Origin: Donghicola tyrosinivorans
GTDB lineage: Bacteria; Pseudomonadota; Alphaproteobacteria; Rhodobacterales; Rhodobacteraceae
Reading direction: 5' to 3'
Assembly: GCF_003003355.1 (NCBI RefSeq)
Contig: NZ_PVTQ01000006.1
Span: 124,001-188,000, forward strand
Length of the DNA: 64,000 nucleotides
Shown here: in pieces, positions 50,178 through 59,157 of the stretch
Layout: every line of letters begins with the position of its first letter
Position numbering within the stretch: position 1 is the first letter of the stretch
Translations under genes and position numbers: made by a program
Notes under the pieces: generated by a model
Database searches by the model: none
What the model was told of the DNA's origin: nothing
What the model saw: the letters and a program-made list of their open reading frames with translations, nothing else

Positions 50178-51134
50178 TTACTCTTCGGGGAAGTGGCAGG
50201 CGGTTTGATGACCCTCTCCGACCAGCTCGGGGCGGGTGTGGCGGCAGACATCCTGAGCCTTCCAGCAGCGGGGCGCGAAGGGGCAGCCATCCGGCACGTT
50301 CAGGGGCGAGGGCAATTCGCCCTGCAACTTGATCCGTTCGCGGCGCAGATGGGGCTCGGTGGTGGGTGTCGCGGACAGCAGCGCCTTGGTGTAAGGGTGC
50401 TGCGGCGTGTTGAACACCTGATCGCGGCTGCCGAATTCTACGGGGCGGCCAAGGTACATGACGATCAGATCGTCTGCCACATGGCGCACCACCGACAGAT
50501 CGTGGCTGATGAAGAGATAAGCCAGATTCAGCCGCTCTTGCAGGTCCATCAGCAAGTTCAGAACCTGCGATTGGATCGACAGGTCCAAGGCCGAGACAGG
50601 CTCGTCCAGAACCAGTAGCTTCGGCTCTAGCATCAAAGCCCGCGCAATCGCGATCCGCTGGCGTTGCCCGCCAGAGAACATATGCGGAAAGCGGTCGTAA
50701 TGCTCGGGCCGCAGGCCGACCAGCTGCATCATCTCGCGCGCCTTGGCGGTGCGCTCGGCGGCGCTCATCTGGGGGCGGTTGATGATCAGCGGTTCCTCAA
50801 GGATCGCACCGACCCGCTGGCGCAGGTTGAGCGATCCGTAAGGGTCCTGAAACACGATTTGCACCGTGTCGCGCAGGCTGTCCCAATTGTCGGGCGTGGC
50901 GGCTTTGCCATCCAGCGTCAAAGCGCCGCCGGTGGGCTCTTCGATCAGGGTGACAAGACGGGCCAGCGTGGACTTGCCACAGCCGGATTCCCCCACCACA
51001 GCCAGCGTTTTACCCGGCTGGATCGAGAAACTGGCCTCGGCCAAAGCCCGCACGGTGTTGGGTTTGGAAAACAGCCCGCCGCCCACAAGATAGTGGCGCG
51101 ACAGGTTTTCGGCGGTCACAACGGGGGCGGTCAT
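50178..51134 (-). CDS. dppF: Dipeptide/oligopeptide ABC transporter ATPase (DppF-like)
   Basis: 318 residues from ATG 51134, whose ATGA overlaps the end of the dppD gene; the upstream extension of this frame looks non-coding. Walker A GESGCGKST, signature FSGGQRQRIAIARAL, Walker B LLVLDEP and the oligo_HPY tail (GCPFAPRCWKAQDVC) that ligates a small Fe-S cluster or structural metal in DppF/OppF. Pairs with DppD to power peptide import. Last gene of a five-gene operon ended by the terminator at 50132-50160. Confidence 0.93.
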   Translation of the reverse strand: MTAPVVTAENLSRHYLVGGGLFSKPNTVRALAEASFSIQPGKTLAVVGESGCGKSTLARLVTLIEEPTGGALTLDGKAATPDNWDSLRDTVQIVFQDPYGSLNLRQRVGAILEEPLIINRPQMSAAERTAKAREMMQLVGLRPEHYDRFPHMFSGGQRQRIAIARALMLEPKLLVLDEPVSALDLSIQSQVLNLLMDLQERLNLAYLFISHDLSVVRHVADDLIVMYLGRPVEFGSRDQVFNTPQHPYTKALLSATPTTEPHLRRERIKLQGELPSPLNVPDGCPFAPRCWKAQDVCRHTRPELVGEGHQTACHFPEE

Positions 51135-52111
51135 CGGGCGGTCTCCTTCACGGGGGCGCCAAGGGGATAGTGGCAGCGCGCCAGACCCAATTCGGGGCCT
51201 TGGACGGGCGGTTTCACGCCGCGACAGGTGTCGTCGGCATATTGGCAACGGGGCGAGAAAAGGCACCCTGCGGGCCGGTCGAACTGCCCCGGCACCACAC
51301 CCGGAATGGTGGGCAGACGTTTCGTCGTGGCCCGCTCTGGCAGCGCCGCCAAGAGCGCGGTGGTATAGGGATGGTGAGGTTCGGTGAACAGGGTTTGCAC
51401 GGGCTGTTCTTCGACCTTTTGACCGGCATATTGAACCTGCACCCTTTGAGCGGTTTCCGCGACCACACCCATGTCATGGGTGATCAGGATCAGACCCATG
51501 CCGGTTTCCTTTTGCAGGTCCGTCAGCAGGTCCAGAATTTGCGCCTGAATGGTCACGTCCAGCGCGGTTGTCGGCTCGTCCGCGATCAGAAGACGCGGCT
51601 TGCAAGCTAGAGCCATTGCGATCATCACGCGCTGGCTCATGCCGCCCGACAGCTGGAACGAGAAGGCGTTCAGCCGCCGTTCGGGGTCAGGGATACCGAC
51701 CAGATCCAGCAGTTCAATCGCCCGCTGGTGTCGCTGCGCTTTGCTCAGATCAAGGTGCTGTTTCAGCGCCTCTTTGATCTGGAAGCCCACGGTAAAGCAG
51801 GGGTTCAAGGACGACATGGGTTCCTGAAAGATCATCGACATATCGCGGCCGATGACCTTGCGCCGCTGTTTTGCCGTCAGGTCGCGAAGGTCGCGGCCAT
51901 CAAAGCTCATTTCGTCGGCGGTGATGGTCGCTGTCCACGGCAAGAGGCCCATCATGGCCAGCATCGACACGGATTTGCCCGAGCCGGACTCGCCCACGAT
52001 GGCCAGAACGTCGCCTTCGTCCACGGTGATATCGACCCCGTCCACAGCGCGGAAGGCGCCGCCAGCAGTGGCGAAATCGACAGAGAGGTTTCGGATGCGT
52101 AGCAGGCTCAT
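51131..52111 (-). CDS. dppD: Dipeptide/oligopeptide ABC transporter ATPase (DppD-like)
   Basis: 326 residues from ATG 52111, with GGAG upstream. Walker [10 protein letters not shown], signature [17 protein letters not shown], Walker B LLIADEP, and oligo_HPY tail [15 protein letters not shown]. The ATG lies 5 bases after the dppC stop and the end overlaps the dppF start by four bases. Forms the heterodimeric motor with DppF. Confidence 0.93.
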   Translation of the reverse strand: MSLLRIRNLSVDFATAGGAFRAVDGVDITVDEGDVLAIVGESGSGKSVSMLAMMGLLPWTATITADEMSFDGRDLRDLTAKQRRKVIGRDMSMIFQEPMSSLNPCFTVGFQIKEALKQHLDLSKAQRHQRAIELLDLVGIPDPERRLNAFSFQLSGGMSQRVMIAMALACKPRLLIADEPTTALDVTIQAQILDLLTDLQKETGMGLILITHDMGVVAETAQRVQVQYAGQKVEEQPVQTLFTEPHHPYTTALLAALPERATTKRLPTIPGVVPGQFDRPAGCLFSPRCQYADDTCRGVKPPVQGPELGLARCHYPLGAPVKETAR

Positions 52112-52115
52112 GGCA

Positions 52116-53003
52116 TCAGCTCCGCTTGAGTTTGGGATCGAGGGCATCACGCAGCCCGTCACCCATCAGGTTGATCGAAAGCACGGTGATCAGGATCGCC
52201 AGACCCGGGAAGGTCACGACCCACCACGCGCGCAGGATGAATTCGCGGGCCTCGGCCAGCATGGTGCCCCATTCCGGTGTTGGCGGCTGCGCACCCATAC
52301 CCAGAAAGCCAAGGGCGGCCACATCAAGGATCGCGTTCGAGAACGACAGCGCCGCTTGCACGATGATCGGTGCCAGACAGTTGGGCAGCACGGTTTTGAA
52401 CATCAGGCGGGTTAACTTGGCCCCCGCGACCTTGCTGGCGATCACATAGTCCTTGGACCGTTCCGTCATCACCGCCGCGCGGGTCAGACGCACGTAGTGA
52501 GGTTGCAGAACGATGGCGATCGCGATCATCGCGTTCAAAAGGCTTGGCCCCAAAATGGCGACCAGCACAAGCGCCAGCAGCAATGAGGGGAACGACAGCA
52601 CGATGTCCATGATGCGCATGATGATCGTGTCCAGCCATTTGGGCGCGAAACCGGCCACAAGGCCGATGACGATGCCGCCAAAGCTGGCGATCACCACAAC
52701 GACGACGCCGACAAAGAACGAATAGCGCGCGCCGTGCAGCAAGCGGGACAGGATATCGCGGCCTAAGGGATCGGTTCCCAGCAGGTATTCAAGGCTGCCG
52801 CCTTCCTGCCAGAAAGGCGGTTGCAGGGTGGCGCTGCGGTTCTGGACGGTCGGGTCATGGGGCGCGATGAAATCGGCACCCAAGGCCAAAATGACAAAGA
52901 ACGCAAAGACATAAAGGCCGATAACGGCGCCGCGGTTCTCGCTGAAGTACTGCCAGAACTCGGCCAGACGGCTGGGGCGGGTGGGCGTGGTGGTATCGGC
53001 CAT
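52116..53003 (-). CDS. dppC: Dipeptide/oligopeptide ABC transporter permease (DppC-like)
   Basis: 295 residues from ATG 53003, one base after the dppB stop. About six membrane spans, the first at ~35-55 (GAVIGLYVFAFFVILALGADF). The EAA loop DYVIASKVAGAKLTRLMFKTVLP is typical of DppC, and GTDPLGRDILSRLLHGAR precedes span 2 as in the family. Inner membrane partner of DppB. Confidence 0.93.
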   Translation of the reverse strand: MADTTTPTRPSRLAEFWQYFSENRGAVIGLYVFAFFVILALGADFIAPHDPTVQNRSATLQPPFWQEGGSLEYLLGTDPLGRDILSRLLHGARYSFFVGVVVVVIASFGGIVIGLVAGFAPKWLDTIIMRIMDIVLSFPSLLLALVLVAILGPSLLNAMIAIAIVLQPHYVRLTRAAVMTERSKDYVIASKVAGAKLTRLMFKTVLPNCLAPIIVQAALSFSNAILDVAALGFLGMGAQPPTPEWGTMLAEAREFILRAWWVVTFPGLAILITVLSINLMGDGLRDALDPKLKRS

Positions 53004-53004
53004 C

Positions 53005-54012
53005 TCAGCGCTTCCGGATTTTGGGGTTGATAAGGCCGTAGAGCAGGTCCACGACAAGGTTCACCAGCATGACGGCGACGGCGACCAGCAACAGGCCGCC
53101 CTGGACGACGGGGTAGTCGCGGCGGAAGATGCTATCGACCATCCATTTGCCGATGCCGGGCCAGCTGAAGATCGTCTCGGTCAGGATTGCGCCTGCCAGC
53201 AGGGTGCCGACCGAAAGGCCGATCACGGTGATCACAGGGATCATGGCGTTGCGCAGGGCGTGCAGACCGTTGACGCGCAGGGGCGACAGGCCCTTGGCGC
53301 GGGCGGTGCGGATGTAATCCTCGGACAGGACCTCCAGCATGGCGGAACGGGTCTGACGGGCGATAACCGCCAGCGGGATCGTGGCTAGCACGATGGACGG
53401 CAGAACCAGATGATGCACGGCCGAGGCGAACGCGCCCTTCTGGCCCGACAGCAGACTGTCGATCAGCATAAAGCCGGTCACGTTGTCGAAGAAGAACATC
53501 AGACTGATGCGGCCCGACACCGGCGTCCAGCCAAGGTTGCCGGAAAAGACGATGATCAGCAGTAGCGCCCACCAGAAAATCGGCATCGAATAGCCGATCA
53601 GGGCGGTGGACATCAGAGCGCGGTCAAAGAACTTGCCCCTGTTCACAGCGGCGATGACGCCTGCGGGAATGCCAAGAGCGATGGCGATGATGATCGCGCA
53701 GATCGACAGCTCTAGCGTGGCGGGGAAGAGGGCGAAGAACTCGTCCCAGACGGGTTTCTTGGTCACATAGCTGGTGCCAAGATCCCCTTGCAGCACGCCG
53801 GTCAGATAGTTCCAGAACTGCACATGGATCGGCTGGTCAAAGCCGAACTGGTGCATCAGTTCCTGATAGCGTTCGGGGGTCACGCCCCGTTCTCCGGCCA
53901 TCACGATGATCGGGTCACCGGGCAGCACGCGGATGAACGCGAATGAGATGATTGTGACGCCGATGAAGGTCGGCACAAAGGTCCATAATTTGGAAAGAAG
54001 ATAGCGCAGCAT
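53005..54012 (-). CDS. dppB: Dipeptide/oligopeptide ABC transporter permease (DppB-like)
   Basis: 335 residues, six spans. N-terminal LRYLLSKLWTFVPTFIGV and FIRVLPGDPI are characteristic of DppB/OppB, as is the ATPase-contact loop EDYIRTARAKGLSPLRV. The gene begins 119 bases after dppA, with a hairpin between them at 54081-54108, a common arrangement that lets the binding protein be made in excess. Confidence 0.93.
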   Translation of the reverse strand: MLRYLLSKLWTFVPTFIGVTIISFAFIRVLPGDPIIVMAGERGVTPERYQELMHQFGFDQPIHVQFWNYLTGVLQGDLGTSYVTKKPVWDEFFALFPATLELSICAIIIAIALGIPAGVIAAVNRGKFFDRALMSTALIGYSMPIFWWALLLIIVFSGNLGWTPVSGRISLMFFFDNVTGFMLIDSLLSGQKGAFASAVHHLVLPSIVLATIPLAVIARQTRSAMLEVLSEDYIRTARAKGLSPLRVNGLHALRNAMIPVITVIGLSVGTLLAGAILTETIFSWPGIGKWMVDSIFRRDYPVVQGGLLLVAVAVMLVNLVVDLLYGLINPKIRKR

Positions 54013-54080
54013 TTATGGCGCCTCATATTTGGCTCGGGACGCATGAAGGCGTCCTTGGCAGGGTCTGTGGAAACAGGAAA

Positions 54081-54108
54081 GGCGGGGCCGGAAAGACCGG
54101 CCACCGCC
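54081..54108 (-). repeat. Hairpin between dppA and dppB
   Basis: GGCGGTGGCCGG paired with CCGGCCCCGCC on the minus strand. It is followed by TTTCC only, so probably a partial terminator or a 3'-end stabiliser that raises dppA over dppBCDF mRNA. Confidence 0.5.
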
Positions 54109-54130
54109 CTGAGGTCAGATCAGCGCAGAT

Positions 54131-55726
54131 TTACTGGGCCAGGCTGACTTCGGTGAAGATGTGCGATCCCAGCGGGTGTACCACGTAGCCTTCCACTTCG
54201 GGACGCATGGGCATGAACACGACCGAGTGCGCGATGGTCGCCCAAGGCGCCTGCTCTTTGAAGATGACCTGAGCTTCTTCATACAGCTTGGTGCGCTCGG
54301 CCTGATCTGTCACGCTCTTGGCCTTCTGGACAACGTCGTTGAAGGGCTCATGGCACCACTGGGCGCGGTTCGAGCCGCCGACACCGTCACACCCCAGCAG
54401 AACCGCAAGGAAGTTGTCCGGATCACCGTTGTCACCGGTCCAACCCAGCAGAACGGCACCGTCACGGTCCAGATCCTTCGAGCGGTCCAGATACTCGCCC
54501 CACTCATAGCTGACGATCTCGACGTTCACGCCAATCTTGGCAAAGTCTTCCTGCATCAACTCGGCCATGCGGCGGGCGTTGGGGTTGTAGGGACGCTGTA
54601 CGGGCATCGCCCAGATTTTCATGGACAGATCCGAAACGCCTGCGTCGGCCAGCGCCTGCTTGGCGGCTTCGGGATCATATGCGTCGTCCTGAACGGCTTC
54701 GTTGTAGGACCACATGGTCGGCGGGATCGGGTTCTTTGCGATCTGGCCCGAGCCTTGGAAGACCACATCAATGATCGCCTGCTTGTCGATGGCCATGTTC
54801 AGGGCCTTGCGGACCTCGGGCTTGTCAAAGGGCGCGACCTTGGTGTTGTAGGCCAGATAGCCCACGTTCAGGCCTTCCTGCTCCATCATCTTCACGCCTT
54901 CTGCGGACTTCATGTCTGCGATGTCGGCGGGGTTCGGATAGGGCATGACGTGGCATTCGCCTGCCTGCAGCTTCTGGTAGCGGACCGATGCATCGGGGGT
55001 GATGGCAAAGATCAGGTTGTCCAGTTTGGGCAGACCCTCACGGAAGTAGGAGGGGTTCTTGGCGTAGCGGATGACCGCGTCTTTCTGGTAGGCTACGAAC
55101 TGGAACGGGCCGGTGCCGACAGGCTGCTGGTTCAGCATTTCGGGTGTGCCGGCGGCCAGCATCGCGTCTGCGTATTCCTTGGAAACAACCGAGGCGAATT
55201 CCATCGCGAGGTTCGCGATAAAGGGTGCTTCGGGGCGGTTCAGGACGAATTTGACGGTCATATCGTCGACCTTTTCGATCGTCTTGATCAGGTCACCCAT
55301 CGACATGCCGTTGAAGTATTCCCATGTGCCGCCCGAGACGGTGTAGTAGGGGTTATCTTCCTTCATCTGACGCTCGAACGTGAAGATCACGTCGTCTGCG
55401 TTGAAATCGCGGCTGGGGGTGAAATACGAGGTTTCGTGGAACTTCACACCGGGGCGCAGGTGGAAGGTGTATTCCAGACCATCAGCCGAGGATTCATAGC
55501 TTTCGGCCAGCGCGGGCACGGTTTCGGTGGTGCCGGTCTTGAATTCGACCAGACGCGAATAAACGGTCTGACCCGAGGCGTCGAACGTGGTGCCCGAGGT
55601 GTACAGCGCCGGGTCAAAACCTTCGGGCGAGCCTTCGGAGCAATAAACCAGAGTTTGCTGTGCGGCGGCGGCACCGGCCATCACACATAGCAGACCAGTG
55701 GTGGTCAGGAAGTTACGGATTTTCAT
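54131..55726 (-). CDS. dppA: Dipeptide/oligopeptide periplasmic substrate-binding protein (DppA-like)
   Basis: 531 residues. Signal peptide MKIRNFLTTTGLLCVMAGAAAA then QQTLVYCSEGSPEGFDPA. Family SBP_bac_5 stretches YTFHLRPGVKFHETSYF, NPYYTVSGGTW and LNMAIDKQAIIDVVFQG are clear. Binds di- and tripeptides, possibly heme or 5-aminolevulinate, and hands them to DppBC. First gene of the operon dppABCDF. An 18-base palindrome at 55866-55883, 140 bases upstream of its start, is a candidate operator. Confidence 0.93.
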   Translation of the reverse strand: MKIRNFLTTTGLLCVMAGAAAAQQTLVYCSEGSPEGFDPALYTSGTTFDASGQTVYSRLVEFKTGTTETVPALAESYESSADGLEYTFHLRPGVKFHETSYFTPSRDFNADDVIFTFERQMKEDNPYYTVSGGTWEYFNGMSMGDLIKTIEKVDDMTVKFVLNRPEAPFIANLAMEFASVVSKEYADAMLAAGTPEMLNQQPVGTGPFQFVAYQKDAVIRYAKNPSYFREGLPKLDNLIFAITPDASVRYQKLQAGECHVMPYPNPADIADMKSAEGVKMMEQEGLNVGYLAYNTKVAPFDKPEVRKALNMAIDKQAIIDVVFQGSGQIAKNPIPPTMWSYNEAVQDDAYDPEAAKQALADAGVSDLSMKIWAMPVQRPYNPNARRMAELMQEDFAKIGVNVEIVSYEWGEYLDRSKDLDRDGAVLLGWTGDNGDPDNFLAVLLGCDGVGGSNRAQWCHEPFNDVVQKAKSVTDQAERTKLYEEAQVIFKEQAPWATIAHSVVFMPMRPEVEGYVVHPLGSHIFTEVSLAQ

Positions 55727-55865
55727 TCAAATCTCCCGTGTTGGATTCGACAGCGCACGGCCAGCCCTTTTGTATGAATATGGCAGGGTCTTGGTCGGAT
55801 CGTTTGCCCCTTCGGCGCGCTGGTCTGAGTTGTTGCGGGTCGTACAAAAGACCCGTGGCGCGATG

Positions 55866-55883
55866 TTTGATCATATGATCAAA
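55866..55883. promoter_or_regulatory. 18-base palindromic operator candidate for the dpp operon
   Basis: TTTGATCATATGATCAAA is a perfect palindrome located 140 bases upstream of the dppA start. The TGATCATATGATCA form resembles sites of GntR-family (FCD type) regulators. A terminator hairpin for the upstream gene lies directly next to it. Confidence 0.55.
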
Positions 55884-55908
55884 AAAGGCAACATGTTCCG
55901 GTTGCCTT
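55879..55908 (-). terminator. Rho-independent terminator between the chemoreceptor gene and dppA
   Basis: Reading the minus strand, AAGGCAAC, eight bases, GTTGCCTT, then a T run that merges with the palindrome at 55866-55883. It prevents readthrough from the chemoreceptor side into the dpp promoter. Confidence 0.7.
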
Positions 55909-56017
55909 AACCTAGACAAAACGAATGTCCTGCCGTTACGTCACTTGTTGGATTAAAAATGCATCTTTGAGTTGGAATATTTGGGCGGGTGTGCCGCCGT
56001 AGTTTGCGGGGGCGTAA

Positions 56018-56051
56018 AAACGCGAACCGCGCCCTGACTGACAGAGCGCGG
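56018..56051 (-). terminator. Probable terminator of the chemoreceptor gene
   Basis: On the minus strand CCGCGC (56051-56046) pairs with GCGCGG (56033-56028), followed by TTCGCG and a five-T run (down to 56012). It begins 24 bases after the stop at 56075. Confidence 0.5.
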
Positions 56052-56074
56052 CGAAAACTGTCGGTATGGGTGAT

Positions 56075-57763
56075 TTACTGACGGGCGAGGTAGGCTTGAA
56101 TCTGTGCCAGCATCTCGGGCGAGGCATTGGAAAGATCGGGCCCCTTTGGTGCTGCTTTCACTTTGCGCAATTGGAAGCGTTCTACCATCTCGCGGACCGT
56201 GCCGGTGCCAGCTTCCATCCGCTCGGCTGCCGAGGCCAGTTCTTCCACTTGGTTCGAGTTCGACAGGGTCGATTTCGACAGTTCGGTCAAAGCGATGTTG
56301 ACCTGAGCGGTGCTGCGGGACTGCTCTTCGCTGCTGGCGGCGATGCGCTTGGTCTCGGCGCCGATCTCATTGACGTTTTCCGAGATGCTCTCGAAGGATT
56401 CGCGGGTTTGCTGCGCCAGTTCGCTGCCCAGTTGCACGCGGGTGGCCGAGTCTTCGATCATCTGCGAGGTCTCTCGCGCAGCTTTCGCCGAACGTCCCGC
56501 AAGGTTGCGCACCTCTTGGGCCACCACTGCAAAGCCGCGACCGTGGTTGCCTGCGCGAGCAGCCTCGACGGCGGCGTTCAGCGCCAGCAGGTTGGTCTGG
56601 AAGGCGATGTCATCGATGGTCTTGATGATCCGGCTGATATCGTCGGATGACCGCTTGATATCATCCATGGCGCTGACCATTTCCACGATCCGCTCTTGGC
56701 CAAGGCTGATGCTGGCCAGCGCCGCATCCACACGCTTGGATGAGCCGCGCGTTGCAGTGGCATTCGCCTGCACCATGCTGTCGGTCTCTTCCACGGTGGC
56801 CGAGATTTCCTCAACTGCGGTGGATTGGGCTTGGGCGTTTCCGTGCAGGGTATTGGCGCTGCGGGTCACTTCGCTGATGTCAGAGTTGATCTCTGCCACC
56901 TGAGTCTGGATTTCGTGGATAGTGCCATTCAGGGATTCGAACGCCTGTCCGAAATCGTCGATGATCTTCTTGTAGGCGCCGGTGTAGTGGCTGCTATCCA
57001 CGTCAGCGGACAGGTCACCACGCACGATCGCGGCGGCCAGATCGGCAATCTCTTCTGTAACGCCGATAAAGGCCGTCTGGACCGAGGCCATAGCTTCACT
57101 GACTGCTTTGTCATCCCCTTCAAAGGTGGGGAAGCTGCCGTGGAAATTGCCATCGGCAAAGGCCCGAACCGCTGTCAGAATCGTGTCTTTTACGTCGATA
57201 TGGTAGCTGGCCATATCGTTGATCCGCGCACCAAGGCGTTCAAACTCGGGGTCCAGTCCAGAGGTATCTATCCGCGCTTTGGTCATCCCTTTAAGATGCT
57301 CGTTCGCGACGTCTTCGACCGAACCCAGAAGCTGGGCGGTCTGGCGCTGTGCATGTTTCAGGTCGGTCTGGTCGCGCCATTCCACGAAGACTTCGACCAG
57401 TTCTTTGTTTTCGTCCAGCACGGGCGAGGCCAGAAAGGCCAGCTCGCGCCCGCCGATGCGGAAGGCACCGTTCAGGGGCTCGCGCAGGTGCATCATCATC
57501 TTTTGCTGCCGCGCGGGGTTCTTGTGGAACACGTCCATCGGCTGGCCAATGATGTTGCTGATGTCAAACTTGGGTAGGTCTTTGCGCAAGTCGCCTTCGA
57601 TCTGGCGGAACATCTGGATCGCGGCCCTGTTCACATAGCGAATGATCAGTTCCTTGTCGGCAATCATCACAGGGTTAGACAGGTAATTCAGGGCGCGGCG
57701 CACGTTGGGGCGGTCGTTGGTCGCCATGAAGCTAACGCTTTGAGGGGTCTGATCGCCATTCAT
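56075..57763 (-). CDS. Soluble methyl-accepting chemotaxis protein with PAS sensor
   Basis: 562 residues from ATG 57763; ATG 57811 and ATG 57727 are alternatives and no strong ribosome binding site decides. No membrane span, so cytoplasmic. PAS domain at ~20-125 ([21 protein letters not shown]), a HAMP-like helical stretch (~180-260) and the signalling domain (~270-540) with the tip [33 protein letters not shown] and heptad repeats. PAS-type soluble receptors usually sense redox or a cytoplasmic ligand and signal to CheA/CheW. No che genes in the window. It is divergent from the dgoK operon. Confidence 0.93.
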   Translation of the reverse strand: MNGDQTPQSVSFMATNDRPNVRRALNYLSNPVMIADKELIIRYVNRAAIQMFRQIEGDLRKDLPKFDISNIIGQPMDVFHKNPARQQKMMMHLREPLNGAFRIGGRELAFLASPVLDENKELVEVFVEWRDQTDLKHAQRQTAQLLGSVEDVANEHLKGMTKARIDTSGLDPEFERLGARINDMASYHIDVKDTILTAVRAFADGNFHGSFPTFEGDDKAVSEAMASVQTAFIGVTEEIADLAAAIVRGDLSADVDSSHYTGAYKKIIDDFGQAFESLNGTIHEIQTQVAEINSDISEVTRSANTLHGNAQAQSTAVEEISATVEETDSMVQANATATRGSSKRVDAALASISLGQERIVEMVSAMDDIKRSSDDISRIIKTIDDIAFQTNLLALNAAVEAARAGNHGRGFAVVAQEVRNLAGRSAKAARETSQMIEDSATRVQLGSELAQQTRESFESISENVNEIGAETKRIAASSEEQSRSTAQVNIALTELSKSTLSNSNQVEELASAAERMEAGTGTVREMVERFQLRKVKAAPKGPDLSNASPEMLAQIQAYLARQ

Positions 57764-58193
57764 AGGTGAAATCCATGATATCTTGTGTCGGGTTAGTAAA
57801 AAGAACGGCACATTCGCTGAAAAAATTGAGGCATCTTAAGGATAGATTTGGGACCCATCCTTTCGGCTTGCCTATTCGGGTGGGTGGAAGTTTTTGGATA
57901 AGTCCTTGAAAGGTTTTTGATAAATGCACCTTTTGGCGGATTTTTCAGCGGCGTTTCTAGAGTGTCATGGCTTGGGGCAAGGCGCTGGAAACATGACGGG
58001 CTGCGATTGACACGGGTCTTGCTCTGGCGAAGATTGCGCACTGGGATCAGAGGGTTTTGGTGCTGGTGGAGGGCATCGCGGCACGGGTTCCAAGCGTTGC
58101 GCTTTCGGGCGCGGGCGGGATTTTTGAGTATTTTTGCAATAAAGAAGTAGGCGGGGCGCGTCTTGTGTACGCTTGTCCCAAGGAGGAGCCACC
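57764..58193. other. Promoter region between the chemoreceptor and dgoK
   Basis: 430 bases without a convincing gene. A weak plus-strand promoter candidate is TTGACA at 58007-58012 with AAGATT 17 bases later (three of six). A 14-codon leader-like frame overlaps the start of the chemoreceptor gene on the minus strand (from ATG 57777). Nothing else recognised. Confidence 0.35.
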
Positions 58194-58247
58194 ATGAACC
58201 CATCTATAATTGCGCAGCACCGTCTGCGGGGGCGTTCCGATGGCTGA
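58194..58247 (+). CDS. 17-codon leader peptide ahead of dgoK
   Basis: ATG 58194 is preceded by a very strong AAGGAGG and encodes MNPSIIAQHRLRGRSDG, ending at TGA 58245-58247, five bases past the dgoK ATG (58240). dgoK itself has a poorer ribosome site, so ribosomes finishing the leader could restart on dgoK by coupling. A regulatory peptide is also possible. Too short for family comparison. Confidence 0.5.
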   Translation: MNPSIIAQHRLRGRSDG

Positions 58248-59157
58248 GGGCGGGCCTGCGTGGGTGGCTGCGGACTGGGGGACCTCTCATCTGCGGCTTT
58301 GGTTGATGGATGCAGGCGGGGCGGTCTTGCGCCGGATTGATGCGCCTTGCGGGATGTCCCGTTTGGAGCGTGACGGCTATGAGCCTGCTTTGTTGGCGTT
58401 GCTGGAGGGCGTTTTGCCTGCGCAGGGGCATCTTCCGGTGATCTGTTGCGGTATGGCCGGAGCGGCGCAGGGCTGGTGTGAGGCGCCCTACCGAGAGGTG
58501 CCCTGTCCGGCGGCGGCTGCCGAGGGTGCTGTTGAACCTGAGCTGGAAGATCCCCGTCTGCGGGTGCGTATTCTGCCCGGCCTTTGCCAAAAAGCGCCAG
58601 CGGATGTGATGCGCGGGGAAGAGACCCAGATTGCGGGTGTGCTGCTTGGATCGCCTGATTTCGACGGGGTGGTCTGTTTGCCTGGCACGCACACGAAGTG
58701 GGCCGATGTCCGGAACGGTGAGGTTGCGGGGTTCAAGACCTTTATGACGGGCGAGCTTTTCGACCTGCTGCCGCGGCATTCGATCCTGCGCCATTCCGCT
58801 GCCGGAGCGGATTGGGATGAAGCGGCTTTTGAGGAGGCGGTGGCCCAAGCATTGTCGGTGCCACATGCTTTGATGGCGGGCCTGTTCGGGTTGCGCGCCG
58901 AGGCGATTTTGAACAAAGCCAGCGCAGGCACTTGCCGCGCGCGGCTGTCCGGTTTGTTGATCGGGTCAGAGTTGGCGGCGGCGCGGGCCTTGTGGGGCGG
59001 GCGTCCGGTGAAGCTTGTTGGTGAACATAAGCTGGCGGCCCTCTACCAGAAAGCTTTGGTGCAGGCAGGCGGCGCGGCTGAAAATCTTGATAGCGAAATC
59101 ACAACCTTGAACGGCTTGCGCGCAGCCTATCGTGCGCTTGAGGAGCAGACATCATGA
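58240..59157 (+). CDS. dgoK: 2-Dehydro-3-deoxygalactonokinase (DgoK-like)
   Basis: 305 residues from ATG 58240, overlapping the leader stop. ASKHA-fold kinase of the DgoK family: phosphate motif WVAADWGTSHLRLWLMDAGG, GLCQKAPADVMRGEETQIAG, CLPGTHTKWA and FMTGELFDLLPRHSIL are characteristic. It phosphorylates 2-dehydro-3-deoxygalactonate at position 6 for cleavage by DgoA, which follows with an ATGA overlap. This is the phosphorylating part of the De Ley-Doudoroff (galactonate) pathway. Galactonate dehydratase is not in the window. Confidence 0.9.
   Translation: MAEGGPAWVAADWGTSHLRLWLMDAGGAVLRRIDAPCGMSRLERDGYEPALLALLEGVLPAQGHLPVICCGMAGAAQGWCEAPYREVPCPAAAAEGAVEPELEDPRLRVRILPGLCQKAPADVMRGEETQIAGVLLGSPDFDGVVCLPGTHTKWADVRNGEVAGFKTFMTGELFDLLPRHSILRHSAAGADWDEAAFEEAVAQALSVPHALMAGLFGLRAEAILNKASAGTCRARLSGLLIGSELAAARALWGGRPVKLVGEHKLAALYQKALVQAGGAAENLDSEITTLNGLRAAYRALEEQTS

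Noticed and set aside
54161-55690. 509-codon plus-strand frame opposite dppA
   Set aside because: Antisense to a clear binding-protein gene with signal peptide; composition is that of a shadow frame.
57917-58150. 77-codon plus-strand frame between the chemoreceptor and dgoK
   Set aside because: No ribosome binding site, high Arg/Trp content and no conservation signal; more likely untranslated leader or promoter DNA.
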